Positions 51,341 to 60,531 are shown, counted from the first letter of the stretch. The stretch: DNA of 64,000 bases from Fusibacillus kribbianus (GCF_030053595.1 NZ_JASGBQ010000009.1:19427-83426); one strand, 5' to 3'. The notes: a model not told the origin generated them from the letters alone. A program made the numbers and translations.

Positions 51341-52213
51341 TTAAATCCTGGCAAATATCACATCTTCCGGCTCCGGCCGAAGAGGCGGGCAGGGAGACTG
51401 GGCCGGATAGCCCACATCCACATAAGTAACCAGATTGATGTGCTCCGGAATCTCAAATCTCTTGATCAGCCGCTCCCGCATCTTCTGGTTAAAGGTGAGC
51501 CATACGCCGCCGAGGCCGTAGGCATGGGCTGCCAGGACAATATTCTGTCCTGCAGCGCCGCAGTCCAGCAGCTGGTTGTACTCCGGCATCAAAGGATTGG
51601 CCCGGTAATTTCTTGTGTCCTGCAGAAGAACAATGTGAACCGGTCCGCCGGGAATATCGCTTCCGCGGAACAGACCCGGCTCTGATTCCTCCCGTACCAC
51701 CAGGTAACGGATGGACTGAAGATTGCAGGCGTGAGCCGCCCAGAGTCCGGCACGAAGAAGCTTGTCGATCAATTCATCCGGGATTCTCTTCGAGGTGTCC
51801 CAGTGGCGGACAGAACGGCGCTCGTAAAGAGTCCGCTCAAAAACTTCCGCTTCCTCCGGAGTAAGCCACTTGGGCTCATAGGAGGAAAGATCCGGAACCT
51901 CCCCGGCAATGAGCTGTCTGGCAAACTCCAGAAGCTTCTGTACATAACGATATTCGTGGCAGTCGTGGGACAATCCCCTCTTGTCCCATACGCTCAGATA
52001 CTTTTCGGCAGTGGCAACCTGTTTTTCAGAAAGGGGCTTCCCTCTGAATGCATTTTCATATACCTGGATTTCCATCGTATGATGGCAGCGCTCCCGAAAT
52101 CTTGCTCTGAATTCTACCTCATCCATAGCCTCCAGCTCTTCTTCGCTCCAATCAAACAGGCGCTTAATCTCCTCCGGCGACATTTCCTTCGGCATCATTT
52201 TTCCGATATCCAT
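51341..52213 (-). CDS. Nitroreductase-family protein
   Basis: 290 residues. The nitroreductase fold occupies about 125-290: YERRSVRHWDTSKRIPDELI (FMN-binding start), HACNLQSIRY, and GAAGQNIVLAAHAYGLGGVW. The first 120 residues are an acidic helical extension seen in Clostridial members. It probably uses FMN and NAD(P)H on an unknown substrate. It lies 79 bp beyond the substrate-binding protein of the liv-type transporter with a hairpin in between and could be the last gene of that transcript. Confidence 0.88.
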   Translation of the reverse strand: MDIGKMMPKEMSPEEIKRLFDWSEEELEAMDEVEFRARFRERCHHTMEIQVYENAFRGKPLSEKQVATAEKYLSVWDKRGLSHDCHEYRYVQKLLEFARQLIAGEVPDLSSYEPKWLTPEEAEVFERTLYERRSVRHWDTSKRIPDELIDKLLRAGLWAAHACNLQSIRYLVVREESEPGLFRGSDIPGGPVHIVLLQDTRNYRANPLMPEYNQLLDCGAAGQNIVLAAHAYGLGGVWLTFNQKMRERLIKRFEIPEHINLVTYVDVGYPAQSPCPPLRPEPEDVIFARI

Positions 52214-52233
52214 TTTCCTTCTCCTTTATGCAG

Positions 52234-52263
52234 ACTGCCCGCCGCAAAAAAGCGACGGGCAGT
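52234..52263 (-). terminator. Hairpin between the liv substrate-binding protein and nitroreductase genes
   Basis: 12-bp stem ACTGCCCGTCGC/GCGGCGGGCAGT with a six-T loop, but no T-run after it. More likely an mRNA-stabilising or partial-termination element at the 3' end of the abundant binding-protein message. Confidence 0.5.
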
Positions 52264-52292
52264 TATGATTCCTTTATACGTGTTTCCTTATT

Positions 52293-53510
52293 TTATTTTG
52301 CAGCAGGGATCTCTGTAACTGCATGGAATACGCCGTCTGCTACATCATACTTGCTCCAGATGGTAGGACGATCTGCATCGCCGTCGATGAACTCCAGAGT
52401 ACCAAGCTCGGTTTCCTGAGTTCCGTTTCTGAGAGCATCGCGAACCTCGGTCATATCATCAAGACCGTACTCTTCGATGGTAGCCAGGAGACGCTTAGCT
52501 GCACAGTAACCGAAGTAACCATGAACGATGGGCTTCTCTCCGTAAAGATCTTCATACTTGGAAACGAACTTCTGGAACTCCTCATCGGGATAATCTGCAG
52601 CGTAGGAATCGCAGCAGTAGATCTCTTCCAGACCAGCGATCAGCTGATTGAACTCATCGTTCAGAGCCATGGAGTTAACCTGGATCAGGCAATCCAGATC
52701 CATATCTCTTGCCTGTGTACAGATCAGAGCGGAGTCAGCAGTTGCACCATACATGCAGATGAACTCAATGTTGTCGCTCTTATACTTGGTCATCAGTGGA
52801 GTGAAGTCCTTGGTGCCTGCTGCATAGCCTTCAACGATCACTTCGCCGCCGCCTGCAGTGAAACGCTCCTCAAATAATTCGGAACCCTTGGTAGCACCCT
52901 CGTTGGTGTTATCATACAGATATACGCCCTTCTTGTAGCCAGCCTCAAGCAGAGTATCAGCACAGCCGTAAGCCAGAGTAGCTGCCAGAGGAGTCTGACG
53001 GATGATCCACTCACTGGACTTGGTCAGGTCAGCATGGCTGGGAGAAGTTGCATACATAATGATGCCGGCCTCATCGATGATGGGGGACATAGCAAGACCT
53101 ACAGTAGAGGACCAGGGTCCGATGGTTGCTGTAAGATCTTTATCAGTTGCCAGCTTCTGAGCGATCATGGTACCTTCGTTGGCGTCTGCCTTGGTATCAT
53201 ACTCATCATAGGTAACAGGTGTTCCGTTGTAGCCGCCTGCTGCGTTGTACTCATCAATGACCATCTTTGCGCCGTTGAACATTGCTTCGCCAGCGTAGGC
53301 ATTGTTGCCGGTCAGAGGGCCAACAAGTGCTAACTTGATCGCACCGGTGTCACCGGATGCTGCGGCCTGAGTACCGTCACTCTTTTCTGCTGCTTTTGTT
53401 GTTTCTGCTGCCTTTGTGTCATCCTTTGCTGTCTCCTTGCTGCTTCCGCATGCTGCCAGTGACATAACCATGGCTACTGCAAGGATGAGACTGAAAATCC
53501 TTTTTTTCAT
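52293..53510 (-). CDS. livJ: Branched-chain amino acid-type ABC substrate-binding protein
   Basis: 405 residues. Lipoprotein signal peptide with lipobox SLAAC, then an Ala/Lys/Thr-rich linker and the periplasmic-binding fold type I: IKLALVGPLTGNNAYAGE, IGPWSSTVGLAMSPI and FDQLI-type region (LNDEFNQLIAGLEEIYCCDSY, in part). The specificity (Leu/Ile/Val, other amino acids, amides or urea) cannot be fixed by sequence. It is the last of five transporter genes, after livF, instead of the first. Confidence 0.92.
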   Translation of the reverse strand: MKKRIFSLILAVAMVMSLAACGSSKETAKDDTKAAETTKAAEKSDGTQAAASGDTGAIKLALVGPLTGNNAYAGEAMFNGAKMVIDEYNAAGGYNGTPVTYDEYDTKADANEGTMIAQKLATDKDLTATIGPWSSTVGLAMSPIIDEAGIIMYATSPSHADLTKSSEWIIRQTPLAATLAYGCADTLLEAGYKKGVYLYDNTNEGATKGSELFEERFTAGGGEVIVEGYAAGTKDFTPLMTKYKSDNIEFICMYGATADSALICTQARDMDLDCLIQVNSMALNDEFNQLIAGLEEIYCCDSYAADYPDEEFQKFVSKYEDLYGEKPIVHGYFGYCAAKRLLATIEEYGLDDMTEVRDALRNGTQETELGTLEFIDGDADRPTIWSKYDVADGVFHAVTEIPAAK

Positions 53511-53568
53511 TGTTATCCTCCTTTTCTTATATCAATTGCTTACGCAATTTTATTACATCTCTTACGTT

Positions 53569-54279
53569 TTACAGACCGCCCAGGTAAGCTTCCCTTACCT
53601 TGTCGTTGTTTGCCAGTTCCTTTCCTGTACCGGAAATGTTGATCTTTCCGTTCTCCACCACGTATCCTCTGTCAGAGATATCCAGAGCCATACTTGCATT
53701 CTGCTCTACCAGAAGAATGGTGGTTCCTTCTTTATTGATCTTTGTGAAGCATTCAAAAAGCTCCTGCACAACAATGGGGGCAAGACCCAGAGAAGGCTCG
53801 TCCAGCATAAGAAGCTTCGGCTCCGACATCAGTGCTCTGCCCACAGCCAGCATCTGCTGCTCGCCTCCGGACAGGGTACCTGCCACCTGGTTAAAACGCT
53901 CCTTTAATCTGGGAAACAATTCTGCCGCTCTCTCGATTCCCCGGTTAATTGCCTCCGGAGAGCTTGTATAGCCACCCATCTTCAGGTTCTCATAAGTCGT
54001 GAACCTGGGGAAGATTTTTCTTCCCTCGGGGCAGAGGGCAAGGCCGCCCTTTACAATGGTATGCGCCTTATGACCTGTGATATCCTTTCCGTCAAAGCTG
54101 ACCGTACCGCCGGCAGGCTTGATCAGACCGGAAATTGTGTTCATGATGGAAGTTTTTCCGGCGCCGTTGGCACCGATTAAGGTTACGATCTCGCCCTTCT
54201 CCACCTGGAAGGAAACTCCCTGTACTGCTTTGATCGCACCGTAATTTACCTGAAGGTTTTCAATCTGCAAATATGCCAT
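53569..54279 (-). CDS. livF: ABC transporter ATPase LivF
   Basis: 236 residues with all ABC motifs: LIGANGAGKTSIMN, signature TLSGGEQQMLAVGRALM, LLMLDEPSLGLAP and LLVEQNASMAL. The length and the EQNA motif are those of LivF. One base separates it from livG. Confidence 0.94.
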   Translation of the reverse strand: MAYLQIENLQVNYGAIKAVQGVSFQVEKGEIVTLIGANGAGKTSIMNTISGLIKPAGGTVSFDGKDITGHKAHTIVKGGLALCPEGRKIFPRFTTYENLKMGGYTSSPEAINRGIERAAELFPRLKERFNQVAGTLSGGEQQMLAVGRALMSEPKLLMLDEPSLGLAPIVVQELFECFTKINKEGTTILLVEQNASMALDISDRGYVVENGKINISGTGKELANNDKVREAYLGGL

Positions 54280-54280
54280 A

Positions 54281-55048
54281 TTACGCCTTCTTTCCCAGAT
54301 ATGCCTCTATTACCAGAGGATTCTGCTTGATTTCCTCCGGCTTTCCCGAAGCAATCAGCGTACCATGGTCGAGCACATATATTCTGTCACAAAGATTCAT
54401 AACAAGTCTCATATCATGTTCGATCAGCAAAATGGTATAACCCAGTCCTCTGATCTCACGGATAAATTCTGTCAGATCTGCCGTTTCTCCTTCATTCATA
54501 CCGGCTGCCGGCTCATCGAACATCAGCACCTCCGGATCGCTGGCGATGGCACGGGCGATCTCCAGTCTTCTCTGCTTTCCGTATGGAAGATCTGTTCCGT
54601 AATAATAGGGGTTATCGGACAAGCCGGTAAGCTCCAGAGCCTTTCTAGCTCTCTCTTCTGCCTGCTTTTCACCTTTTTTATAAGCCTTTGTATGGAAAAT
54701 TACATCCCACAGATTTTCCTTGATCCGTGTATGAGCACCCACCATGGCGTTTTCCATGATCGTCATATGGGGAAACAGCTTAATATTCTGGAAGGTTCTG
54801 CACATTCCGAGCTCCGTGATCTGATACGGAGTCATGCCTGTGATATCCTTGTCATGGAAATAGATCTTTCCTTCTGTCGGCGTATACTGTCCGGTAATGC
54901 AGTTGAACAGGGTCGTCTTTCCGGCACCGTTGGGGCCGATCAGTCCAACGATCTCGCCCTGATCCACATGCATATCCACAGCATTTACAGCTACCAGACC
55001 GCCAAACCGCTGTGTAACCTTTTCTGTTCTTAATACAGGTGTACTCAT
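54281..55048 (-). CDS. livG: ABC transporter ATPase LivG
   Basis: 255 residues. GLIGPNGAGKTTLFNCITG, the FQNIKLFPHMT Q-loop region, LPYGKQRRLEIARAIA (the LivG form of the signature), LMFDEPAAGMNEGE and LIEHDMRLVM. Overlaps livM by 4 bp (ATGA). Confidence 0.95.
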   Translation of the reverse strand: MSTPVLRTEKVTQRFGGLVAVNAVDMHVDQGEIVGLIGPNGAGKTTLFNCITGQYTPTEGKIYFHDKDITGMTPYQITELGMCRTFQNIKLFPHMTIMENAMVGAHTRIKENLWDVIFHTKAYKKGEKQAEERARKALELTGLSDNPYYYGTDLPYGKQRRLEIARAIASDPEVLMFDEPAAGMNEGETADLTEFIREIRGLGYTILLIEHDMRLVMNLCDRIYVLDHGTLIASGKPEEIKQNPLVIEAYLGKKA

Positions 55049-56049
55049 GCCTTCACCTCGCCTTCTTTTTCCTTTCCTCTCTTGAAAAGCTCACGCTGCT
55101 TGATATGCTTGAGATTTACCTTTCCAAGAATTCCGGAAGGCTTGCACAGGATTACGACTACCAATAATGCTCCGTAAATAACCTGGCGCCATGCCATCAG
55201 GGGTCTGAGTACCTCGGGAAGAGCGATCAGCAGCACTGCGCCGATCACAGAACCTGTCAGGTTTCCGAGTCCTCCGATGATGATCATGGACAGGATCAGT
55301 GTTGACTGGTCAAAGGAAAAGCTTAAGGGGCTGATAAAGCTCATGTAATGTGCATAGAAGCCGCCTGCCATGCCTGCCAGAGCTGCCGAAATAACAAATG
55401 CCATGATCTTATATCTGGAATCCTTGATTCCCATGGCCTGTGCTGCGATGTAATCATCTCGGACTGCGGTAATGCCTCTGCCCAGTCTGGAATCCATCAG
55501 TCTGGTGATCAGAATATAAGTCAGGATGCAAAGCACCAGCACCAGGAAATAGATCTTCATCGGTGTGTTAAATACGTATCCGAAAATCTCCGGCTTGGGA
55601 ATACCGGTGATACCGGTTGCGCCGCCGGTAAGGCTCTTCCAGTTGGTTTCAATGGTTCTGATGATCTCACAGAATGCCAGTGTTACAATGGTCAGATAAC
55701 GACCGGAAAGTCTCAGGGTCGGAAGGCCAAGAAGAACACCGAAGACCAGTGCAACCACACAGGAGGCGATCAGTGTGAGTATAAACGGCCAGCCAAGCTT
55801 TGTGGAAAGCAGTGCTGCTGTATATGCTCCGACGCCCCAGAATGCGGCATGTCCAAGGGAAGTAATTCCCATAAATCCGGATATCAGATTCAGGCTCATT
55901 GCCAGGATCGCATACACACCGCCCAGTGTAGCTACTGTAACGATATACTGATCGGTGATCAGAAACGGAAACGCTACCAGGATCACCAGAGTCACGATCG
56001 TAACGGTCCGACGATGGAGAGCCCATGCTGTAGTTATTTTATTAAACAT
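55045..56049 (-). CDS. livM: ABC transporter permease LivM
   Basis: 334 residues with about nine membrane segments. Family motifs: LNLISGFMGITSLGHAAFWGVGAY (in part) and GRGITAVRDDYIAAQAMGI, the loop that contacts the ATPase. AAGGAGG precedes the ATG. The C-terminal tail is basic and Glu-rich. Confidence 0.94.
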   Translation of the reverse strand: MFNKITTAWALHRRTVTIVTLVILVAFPFLITDQYIVTVATLGGVYAILAMSLNLISGFMGITSLGHAAFWGVGAYTAALLSTKLGWPFILTLIASCVVALVFGVLLGLPTLRLSGRYLTIVTLAFCEIIRTIETNWKSLTGGATGITGIPKPEIFGYVFNTPMKIYFLVLVLCILTYILITRLMDSRLGRGITAVRDDYIAAQAMGIKDSRYKIMAFVISAALAGMAGGFYAHYMSFISPLSFSFDQSTLILSMIIIGGLGNLTGSVIGAVLLIALPEVLRPLMAWRQVIYGALLVVVILCKPSGILGKVNLKHIKQRELFKRGKEKEGEVKA

Positions 56050-56062
56050 TTCTGTGCCCTCC

Positions 56063-56941
56063 TTATACCTTTTTAATTTCTTTATGTCCGAACAGGCCGG
56101 AAGGTCTGAACAGAAGTACCAGAATCAATACGATGAAGGCGATGCAGTCCTTCCAGTCGGCACTGATGTAGCCGGCAACGAAAGCTTCCAGTACACCGAT
56201 GATGATACCGCCCAGGGCTGCGCCCGGCAGGGAACCGATACCGCCAAGCAGCGCTGCTGCAAAGGTCTTCATGGAAACGCCGAGATACATGGTCGTATCA
56301 ACGGAGCCGTAGTACATTGCTACCAGTATACCTGCGATTGCTGCACAGAGGATACCGGAAAAGAATGCAAACGTGATAACCAGCTCTGTATTGACACCCA
56401 TCAGTTTTGCTGCGGAAACATCCTGTGCAATCGCTCTCATACCGGAACCGATCTTCGTCTTGTAGATGATGATCGACATCACGATGATCATGATGATGGC
56501 CGCGATGGCGATGATGACCTGATTCCATTTCATGATTACGCTGCCGATATAAAACTTTCCAAGGTTCATGGGATTCGGGAAGGGCTTTGTCTCACTTCCG
56601 TAAAGCACCATGATCAGGTTCAGGATGAACGTGGAAACTCCCAGTGTAGCCGTCATTACGGATTCGCCGGAAGATGTCTTTTTACGAATCGGCTCCAGTA
56701 AAAATTTGTTCATCGCGGCGCCGAATAAGCCTGTAACAATCAGGGATGCCAGAATCGCAACAGGATACGGCAGCGCCATAAACGAGTACATCGTAAGCAC
56801 GAGATAACCCGCCAATACATAGAATGAACCATGGGCAAAATTTACCAGCTCCAGTACGCTGTAAACGATAGAAAATCCTACTGCTACGAGCGAGTATGTA
56901 GCGCCAATGGTTATTCCATTAAATAACTGTTGAAAAAACAC
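56063..56941 (-). CDS. livH: ABC transporter permease LivH
   Basis: 292 residues, start GTG with GGAGGAG upstream. Eight membrane segments; GITIGATYSLVAVGFSIVYS and GSGMRAIAQDVSAAKLMG (ATPase-contact loop) are LivH marks. First gene of the transporter operon, with a promoter and two LacI-type operators upstream. Confidence 0.94.
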   Translation of the reverse strand: MFFQQLFNGITIGATYSLVAVGFSIVYSVLELVNFAHGSFYVLAGYLVLTMYSFMALPYPVAILASLIVTGLFGAAMNKFLLEPIRKKTSSGESVMTATLGVSTFILNLIMVLYGSETKPFPNPMNLGKFYIGSVIMKWNQVIIAIAAIIMIIVMSIIIYKTKIGSGMRAIAQDVSAAKLMGVNTELVITFAFFSGILCAAIAGILVAMYYGSVDTTMYLGVSMKTFAAALLGGIGSLPGAALGGIIIGVLEAFVAGYISADWKDCIAFIVLILVLLFRPSGLFGHKEIKKV

Positions 56942-57007
56942 CGTTACACTCCTCCTTGCTTTTTTTCGCCATATCTGCAGAAACTTGATCTGTCACAAAA
57001 AACTATT

Positions 57008-57021
57008 TAATATCGATTTCA
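57008..57021 (-). promoter_or_regulatory. LacI-type operator O2 in the livH leader
   Basis: TGAAATCGATATTA on the minus strand. It lies within a 21-bp stretch (57010-57030) that is repeated exactly, in the opposite orientation, at 59813-59833. Centre to centre it is about 166 bp from O1. Confidence 0.6.
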
Positions 57022-57166
57022 TAAATAATTTTCGTACATTCCCCCCTGCTTCTTTTGCTCAAATCCCTGGTTATTTGAAACATTTTTATGCAATAAGTGT
57101 ATTAATTTCGATATTCAAATCTTTCTTTACACCATTCTGCACAGTTATGTCTCACTTATGCTACAT
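57022..57166. other. livH leader region
   Basis: AT-rich 5' leader between the livH promoter and O2, without a reading frame or clear riboswitch fold. Confidence 0.35.
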
Positions 57167-57195
57167 ATTATAATGATATCGTTTTCATAAGTCAA
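57167..57195 (-). promoter_or_regulatory. livHMGFJ promoter
   Basis: TTGACT and TATAAT with a 17-bp spacer, close to the sigma-A consensus, about 225 bp upstream of livH. The spacer is filled by operator O1. Confidence 0.88.
57174..57187 (-). promoter_or_regulatory. LacI-type operator O1 inside the livH promoter
   Basis: TGAAAACGATATCA between the -35 and -10 boxes. It matches the general LacI/CcpA consensus TGWAANCGNTNWCA at every fixed position; binding would block RNA polymerase. Confidence 0.7.
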
Positions 57196-57356
57196 TGGGG
57201 AATTTCAGATTTGAACACTCTGTATATTTTTTCCTTTTTCTTTTGTGCATGTTGCTGTAATTTTTTATGATTTGTATGGATTTTAAGTACTTTTTAGTCA
57301 TCCGAACCCATCCAAAAAACCAATACAATCGTTCTCATAATTTTCTCATAAAAAAG

Positions 57357-57401
57357 AAAGGCCTCCATAAGCGGCACCTGCTGCCACTCATGGAGGCCTT
57401 T
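57357..57401 (-). terminator. Terminator after the LacI-family gene
   Basis: AAAGGCCTCCAT paired with ATGGAGGCCTTT around a 21-nt loop that can pair further, followed by CTTTTTT on the minus strand. Confidence 0.93.
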
Positions 57402-57411
57402 CCCCTTGCTC

Positions 57412-58455
57412 TTATATCACATTTTCGCTGTATTTTCCCGTCGACTGCCGGATAATCAGCTGCGGCTCCATTCGTATATTCTCCGGAACATACTGCTCCT
57501 TCAATTCAATTTCCTTTAACAGAATGTCAACCGACATGGTAGCCATCTGTTCCAAAGGCTGCCCGATCGTAGTAAGAGGCGGATAGATCATATCCGTAAG
57601 GACCATATTATCCATACCGATTACAGAAACATCCTCCGGAACACGGATTTTCCGCTGGTGAAGCTCCTTGATGATGCCAACGGCGACCAGATCATTATGT
57701 GCCCAGATTGCAGTCGGATAATCCTTCCTGTCCCGGCCATCCAAAAACTGCATCACTGCTCTCTGCCCGCTGACGACACCCGGAACCTGATAGTTTAATT
57801 CACAGGCACAGATATCCTGCTGGCTTATCACAATGTTATGCTTCGTCAGTCCATCCCGAAAACCATTGAGTCTTTCCCTCAGGTATTCCATATTGATAGG
57901 GCCTGCCGTACAGGCAATATGACGGTGGCCGAGCTTCACAAAATGCTCTGCCGCCATGATTCCGGCCTTATAATTATCAAGCTGAACCGTTCCCATCTGA
58001 TCACTGGAAAAGCTCTGGCCATACAGAACCATGGGAACTCTTGTATATTCCTTCAAATTAGCAGAAGTATGCGGTTCATCATGTACCGGCTGGAGAATGA
58101 TTCCATCAACATTACGCCTTTGAAAATCATCGATCAGCCATTTCTCACACTCAGGATCGTTCCTGTGAACCCCCAGGATCATGCTGTAACCTTTATCACT
58201 GGCCCTGGTCTCAACATACTGTGCAATCATAGAATAAGCCTGATGAACAAGCTCCGGTAAAATCAACCCGATCAGCTTACTGCTTTTTGCCCGCAGTCCA
58301 TATGCAACCAGATTTGGTTTATAATTCAGCTTTTTTATAGCCGACTCAACATTTTTCTTCGTTTCTCCGTCTACCAGACTGCTTCCATTCAGAACCCTGG
58401 AAACAGTGGATATTGAGACACCGGCTAATTTTGCAACATCCTTTTGGGTAACCAT
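57412..58455 (-). CDS. LacI-family transcriptional regulator
   Basis: 347 residues. The HTH and hinge are at the N-terminus (TQKDVAKLAGVSISTVSRVL) and a periplasmic-binding-like effector domain follows (LIGLILPELVHQ, SVIGMDNMVLTDMIYPPLTT). The ligand is not predictable. It lies between a P5CR-like dehydrogenase gene and the liv-type operon, and three matching operators in both promoter regions point to this protein as their regulator. Confidence 0.92.
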   Translation of the reverse strand: MVTQKDVAKLAGVSISTVSRVLNGSSLVDGETKKNVESAIKKLNYKPNLVAYGLRAKSSKLIGLILPELVHQAYSMIAQYVETRASDKGYSMILGVHRNDPECEKWLIDDFQRRNVDGIILQPVHDEPHTSANLKEYTRVPMVLYGQSFSSDQMGTVQLDNYKAGIMAAEHFVKLGHRHIACTAGPINMEYLRERLNGFRDGLTKHNIVISQQDICACELNYQVPGVVSGQRAVMQFLDGRDRKDYPTAIWAHNDLVAVGIIKELHQRKIRVPEDVSVIGMDNMVLTDMIYPPLTTIGQPLEQMATMSVDILLKEIELKEQYVPENIRMEPQLIIRQSTGKYSENVI

Positions 58456-58512
58456 CGTTTGGTTTTCTCCTGTTTTAATATTAACTTGCCTTCGATGTTC
58501 TGCAGAGTATTC

Positions 58513-59649
58513 TTATCTTTTAATTCCGCTGGTCGTTTCGCCACGGTCAGACACTGCCTGTGCAACATCAAATGCGATCTGTTCAATTTCCTTGCGGACA
58601 GAAGCATCCTTTTCGCCTCTGACCCATTTTCTCATCTGCTCTTCGAGATACTGATATCTGCCGTCCTGGATCGTAATCAGAGCCATCTCCAGGTAACCGC
58701 CGGGAGTCGCATGATTCTTCGTATTCTCTAAAAGAATTTCCTTGGGCTCCAGCTGTGCTTCCATATGGTAGGTTTCCATCGTACCGCAGATCAGCCTGTC
58801 TGCAGCCTTCTCCGGGATTCCGATCTTCTTGGAAAAACGGAATACGCCGTCGTACCAGGCATCCAGAGCCATCTCCATATATTCTCTCATATTCTCATCA
58901 TCAATCCCGTCAAGACTGCAGGGAAGGACATCTACGCAGGGCTCATTGAAGCGTTTTCTGAGAAGTGCACGATATGCAGATGCGGACTGTGCCAGCGTAA
59001 TCTCTTTTCCGTTTTCTTTTGCAACATCCTGAGCAATATAGTTCAGCTCAAACATAAGATGGCAGGCCACCTGCATAGCCAGGAAGGAGTTTGCTTTATC
59101 CCCATCAACCTCCACCACAGTCCCTGTAGGCTGTAAAAACTCTTCCGCTCTCTTTTTGTTCTCTGCAGGCCATTCCCTTCTGGGATCAAAGGAAATAAAG
59201 GACACACCGGCCTGAGAAAGATTATATCCGGCCACATAGCTTATCATATTTGGCAGAAGATTTGCCGCATTGACATCATCACCCAGCACATCGGTATAAT
59301 AGCTTACCGGTGGATTGGGTGCAAAGGAATACAGATCCGGAAGAGCCTCTCCTTTTTCACGAAGCATCTGATAATAAGGAGCAAGCGTTCCCTCTGTCAT
59401 ATCACCGATCTGATTCGGCTTCACAGCAAGAATAATGAGACCGGGTTTCTTCTCCTCCAGGGTTTCCCTTACTTTTCCAACCTGAATGGGGAAATTGCAC
59501 TGTGCCTGACGCTCCTTAAGGCCTCTCTCGCTTCCCTTAATTCCCACTAAGCGGCTGCTAATCTCATCACCTAAAAGCCTTTCATAACAAGGCATCACAT
59601 AAGTGGCCAAAAATCCCATACCAATAATCACAACATTTTCTTTTTTCAT
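58513..59649 (-). CDS. P5CR-like NAD(P)-dependent dehydrogenase of unknown substrate
   Basis: 378 residues. The N-terminus has a Rossmann nucleotide site (VVIIGMGFLATYVMPCYERLL, in part) and an ILAVKPNQIGDM strand typical of pyrroline-5-carboxylate reductases and F420-dependent relatives; NLLPNMISYVAG matches the P5CR substrate loop. It is about 100 residues longer than P5CR, with extra helices at the C-terminus. It is co-transcribed with the LacI regulator and likely works on the compound imported by the liv-type transporter. The ATG at 59649 follows AAAGGTG. Confidence 0.75.
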   Translation of the reverse strand: MKKENVVIIGMGFLATYVMPCYERLLGDEISSRLVGIKGSERGLKERQAQCNFPIQVGKVRETLEEKKPGLIILAVKPNQIGDMTEGTLAPYYQMLREKGEALPDLYSFAPNPPVSYYTDVLGDDVNAANLLPNMISYVAGYNLSQAGVSFISFDPRREWPAENKKRAEEFLQPTGTVVEVDGDKANSFLAMQVACHLMFELNYIAQDVAKENGKEITLAQSASAYRALLRKRFNEPCVDVLPCSLDGIDDENMREYMEMALDAWYDGVFRFSKKIGIPEKAADRLICGTMETYHMEAQLEPKEILLENTKNHATPGGYLEMALITIQDGRYQYLEEQMRKWVRGEKDASVRKEIEQIAFDVAQAVSDRGETTSGIKR

Positions 59650-59821
59650 ATACTTCACCTTTCCTGGTCTGAAATACTGCGAACAGAATGACCATACGCA
59701 TCATAAAATATCTTATTATTTTCTGTTCAGGGATTGTAGAGATCAGTTCAATATATGAAAGAAATGTACACAGAAAAAAACACACTTAAAAAAGCGCATT
59801 CTCATGTAATATAATTATTTA

Positions 59822-59835
59822 TGAAATCGATATCA
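59822..59835 (+). promoter_or_regulatory. LacI-type operator O3 before the dehydrogenase gene
   Basis: TGAAATCGATATCA, one base different from O1, directly downstream of the -10 box of the dehydrogenase-lacI promoter, where a bound repressor would block initiation. Confidence 0.7.
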
Positions 59836-59837
59836 AT

Positions 59838-59866
59838 AGTATAACGTATCATTAAAATTTTTTCAA
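59838..59866 (-). promoter_or_regulatory. Promoter of the dehydrogenase-lacI operon
   Basis: TTGAAA and TATACT with a 17-bp spacer, about 190 bp before the ATG. Confidence 0.82.
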
Positions 59867-59937
59867 TAGCATTTTTCTAAAATTTTATTATAATTCTTTA
59901 TGTCAAAATCAATATCGGTTTTTTTACAAATAAAAAG

Positions 59938-60010
<73 letters not shown>

Positions 60011-60030
60011 ATGACACTTAATGTGTCGAG

Positions 60031-60104
<74 letters not shown>

Positions 60105-60130
60105 ACGTTTTCTATATGAAATTTTCTGAG

Positions 60131-60212
60131 TGGGGGAAGGTGGATTCGAACCACCGAAAGCACTGCTAACAGATTTACAGTCTGCCCCCTTTGGCCACTC
60201 GGGAATTCCCCC
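60131..60212 (-). tRNA. tRNA-Tyr (GTA)
   Basis: Long variable arm, acceptor GGGGGAA/TTCCCCC, anticodon loop ACTGTAAAT. Confidence 0.96.
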
Positions 60213-60216
60213 ATAA

Positions 60217-60289
60217 AGCCGATGATCGGACTCGAACCGATAACCTGCTGATTACAAATCAGCTGCTCTGCCAATTGAGCCACATCGGC
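60217..60289 (-). tRNA. tRNA-Thr (TGT)
   Basis: Acceptor GCCGATG/CATCGGC, anticodon loop ATTTGTAAT, normal D- and T-arms. Confidence 0.96.
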
Positions 60290-60336
60290 GTATAAATACG
60301 CCAATTATCGAACTCTTCTTTACTGAAAATAAGAAG

Positions 60337-60409
60337 TGGGGCCTATAGGGCTCGAACCTATGACCCTCTGCTTGTAAGGCAGATGCTCTCCCAGCTGAGC
60401 TAAGACCCC
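60337..60409 (-). tRNA. tRNA-Val (TAC)
   Basis: Acceptor GGGGTCT/AGGCCCC, anticodon loop CCTTACAAG, T-arm with GGTTCGAGCCC. Confidence 0.96.
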
Positions 60410-60426
60410 ATATAAAATTCTCAAAG

Positions 60427-60500
60427 CGACCCGGATGGGGTTCGAACCCACGACCTCCGCCGTGACAGGGCGGCGCTCTAACCAGCTGAGCCACCGGGCC
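60427..60500 (-). tRNA. tRNA-Asp (GTC)
   Basis: Acceptor GGCCCGG/CCGGGTC, anticodon loop CCTGTCACG, T-arm GGGTTCGAACCCC. First tRNA after 23S. Confidence 0.96.
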
Positions 60501-60511
60501 TCATTTCACAT

Positions 60512-60531
60512 ACCTTCAAAACTACACATTG
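60512..60531. repeat. Right arm of 23S processing stem
   Basis: 20 bp complementary in the transcript (19 of 20) to 63551-63570. The two flank the 23S gene and should form the long duplex cut by RNase III during maturation. Confidence 0.75.
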
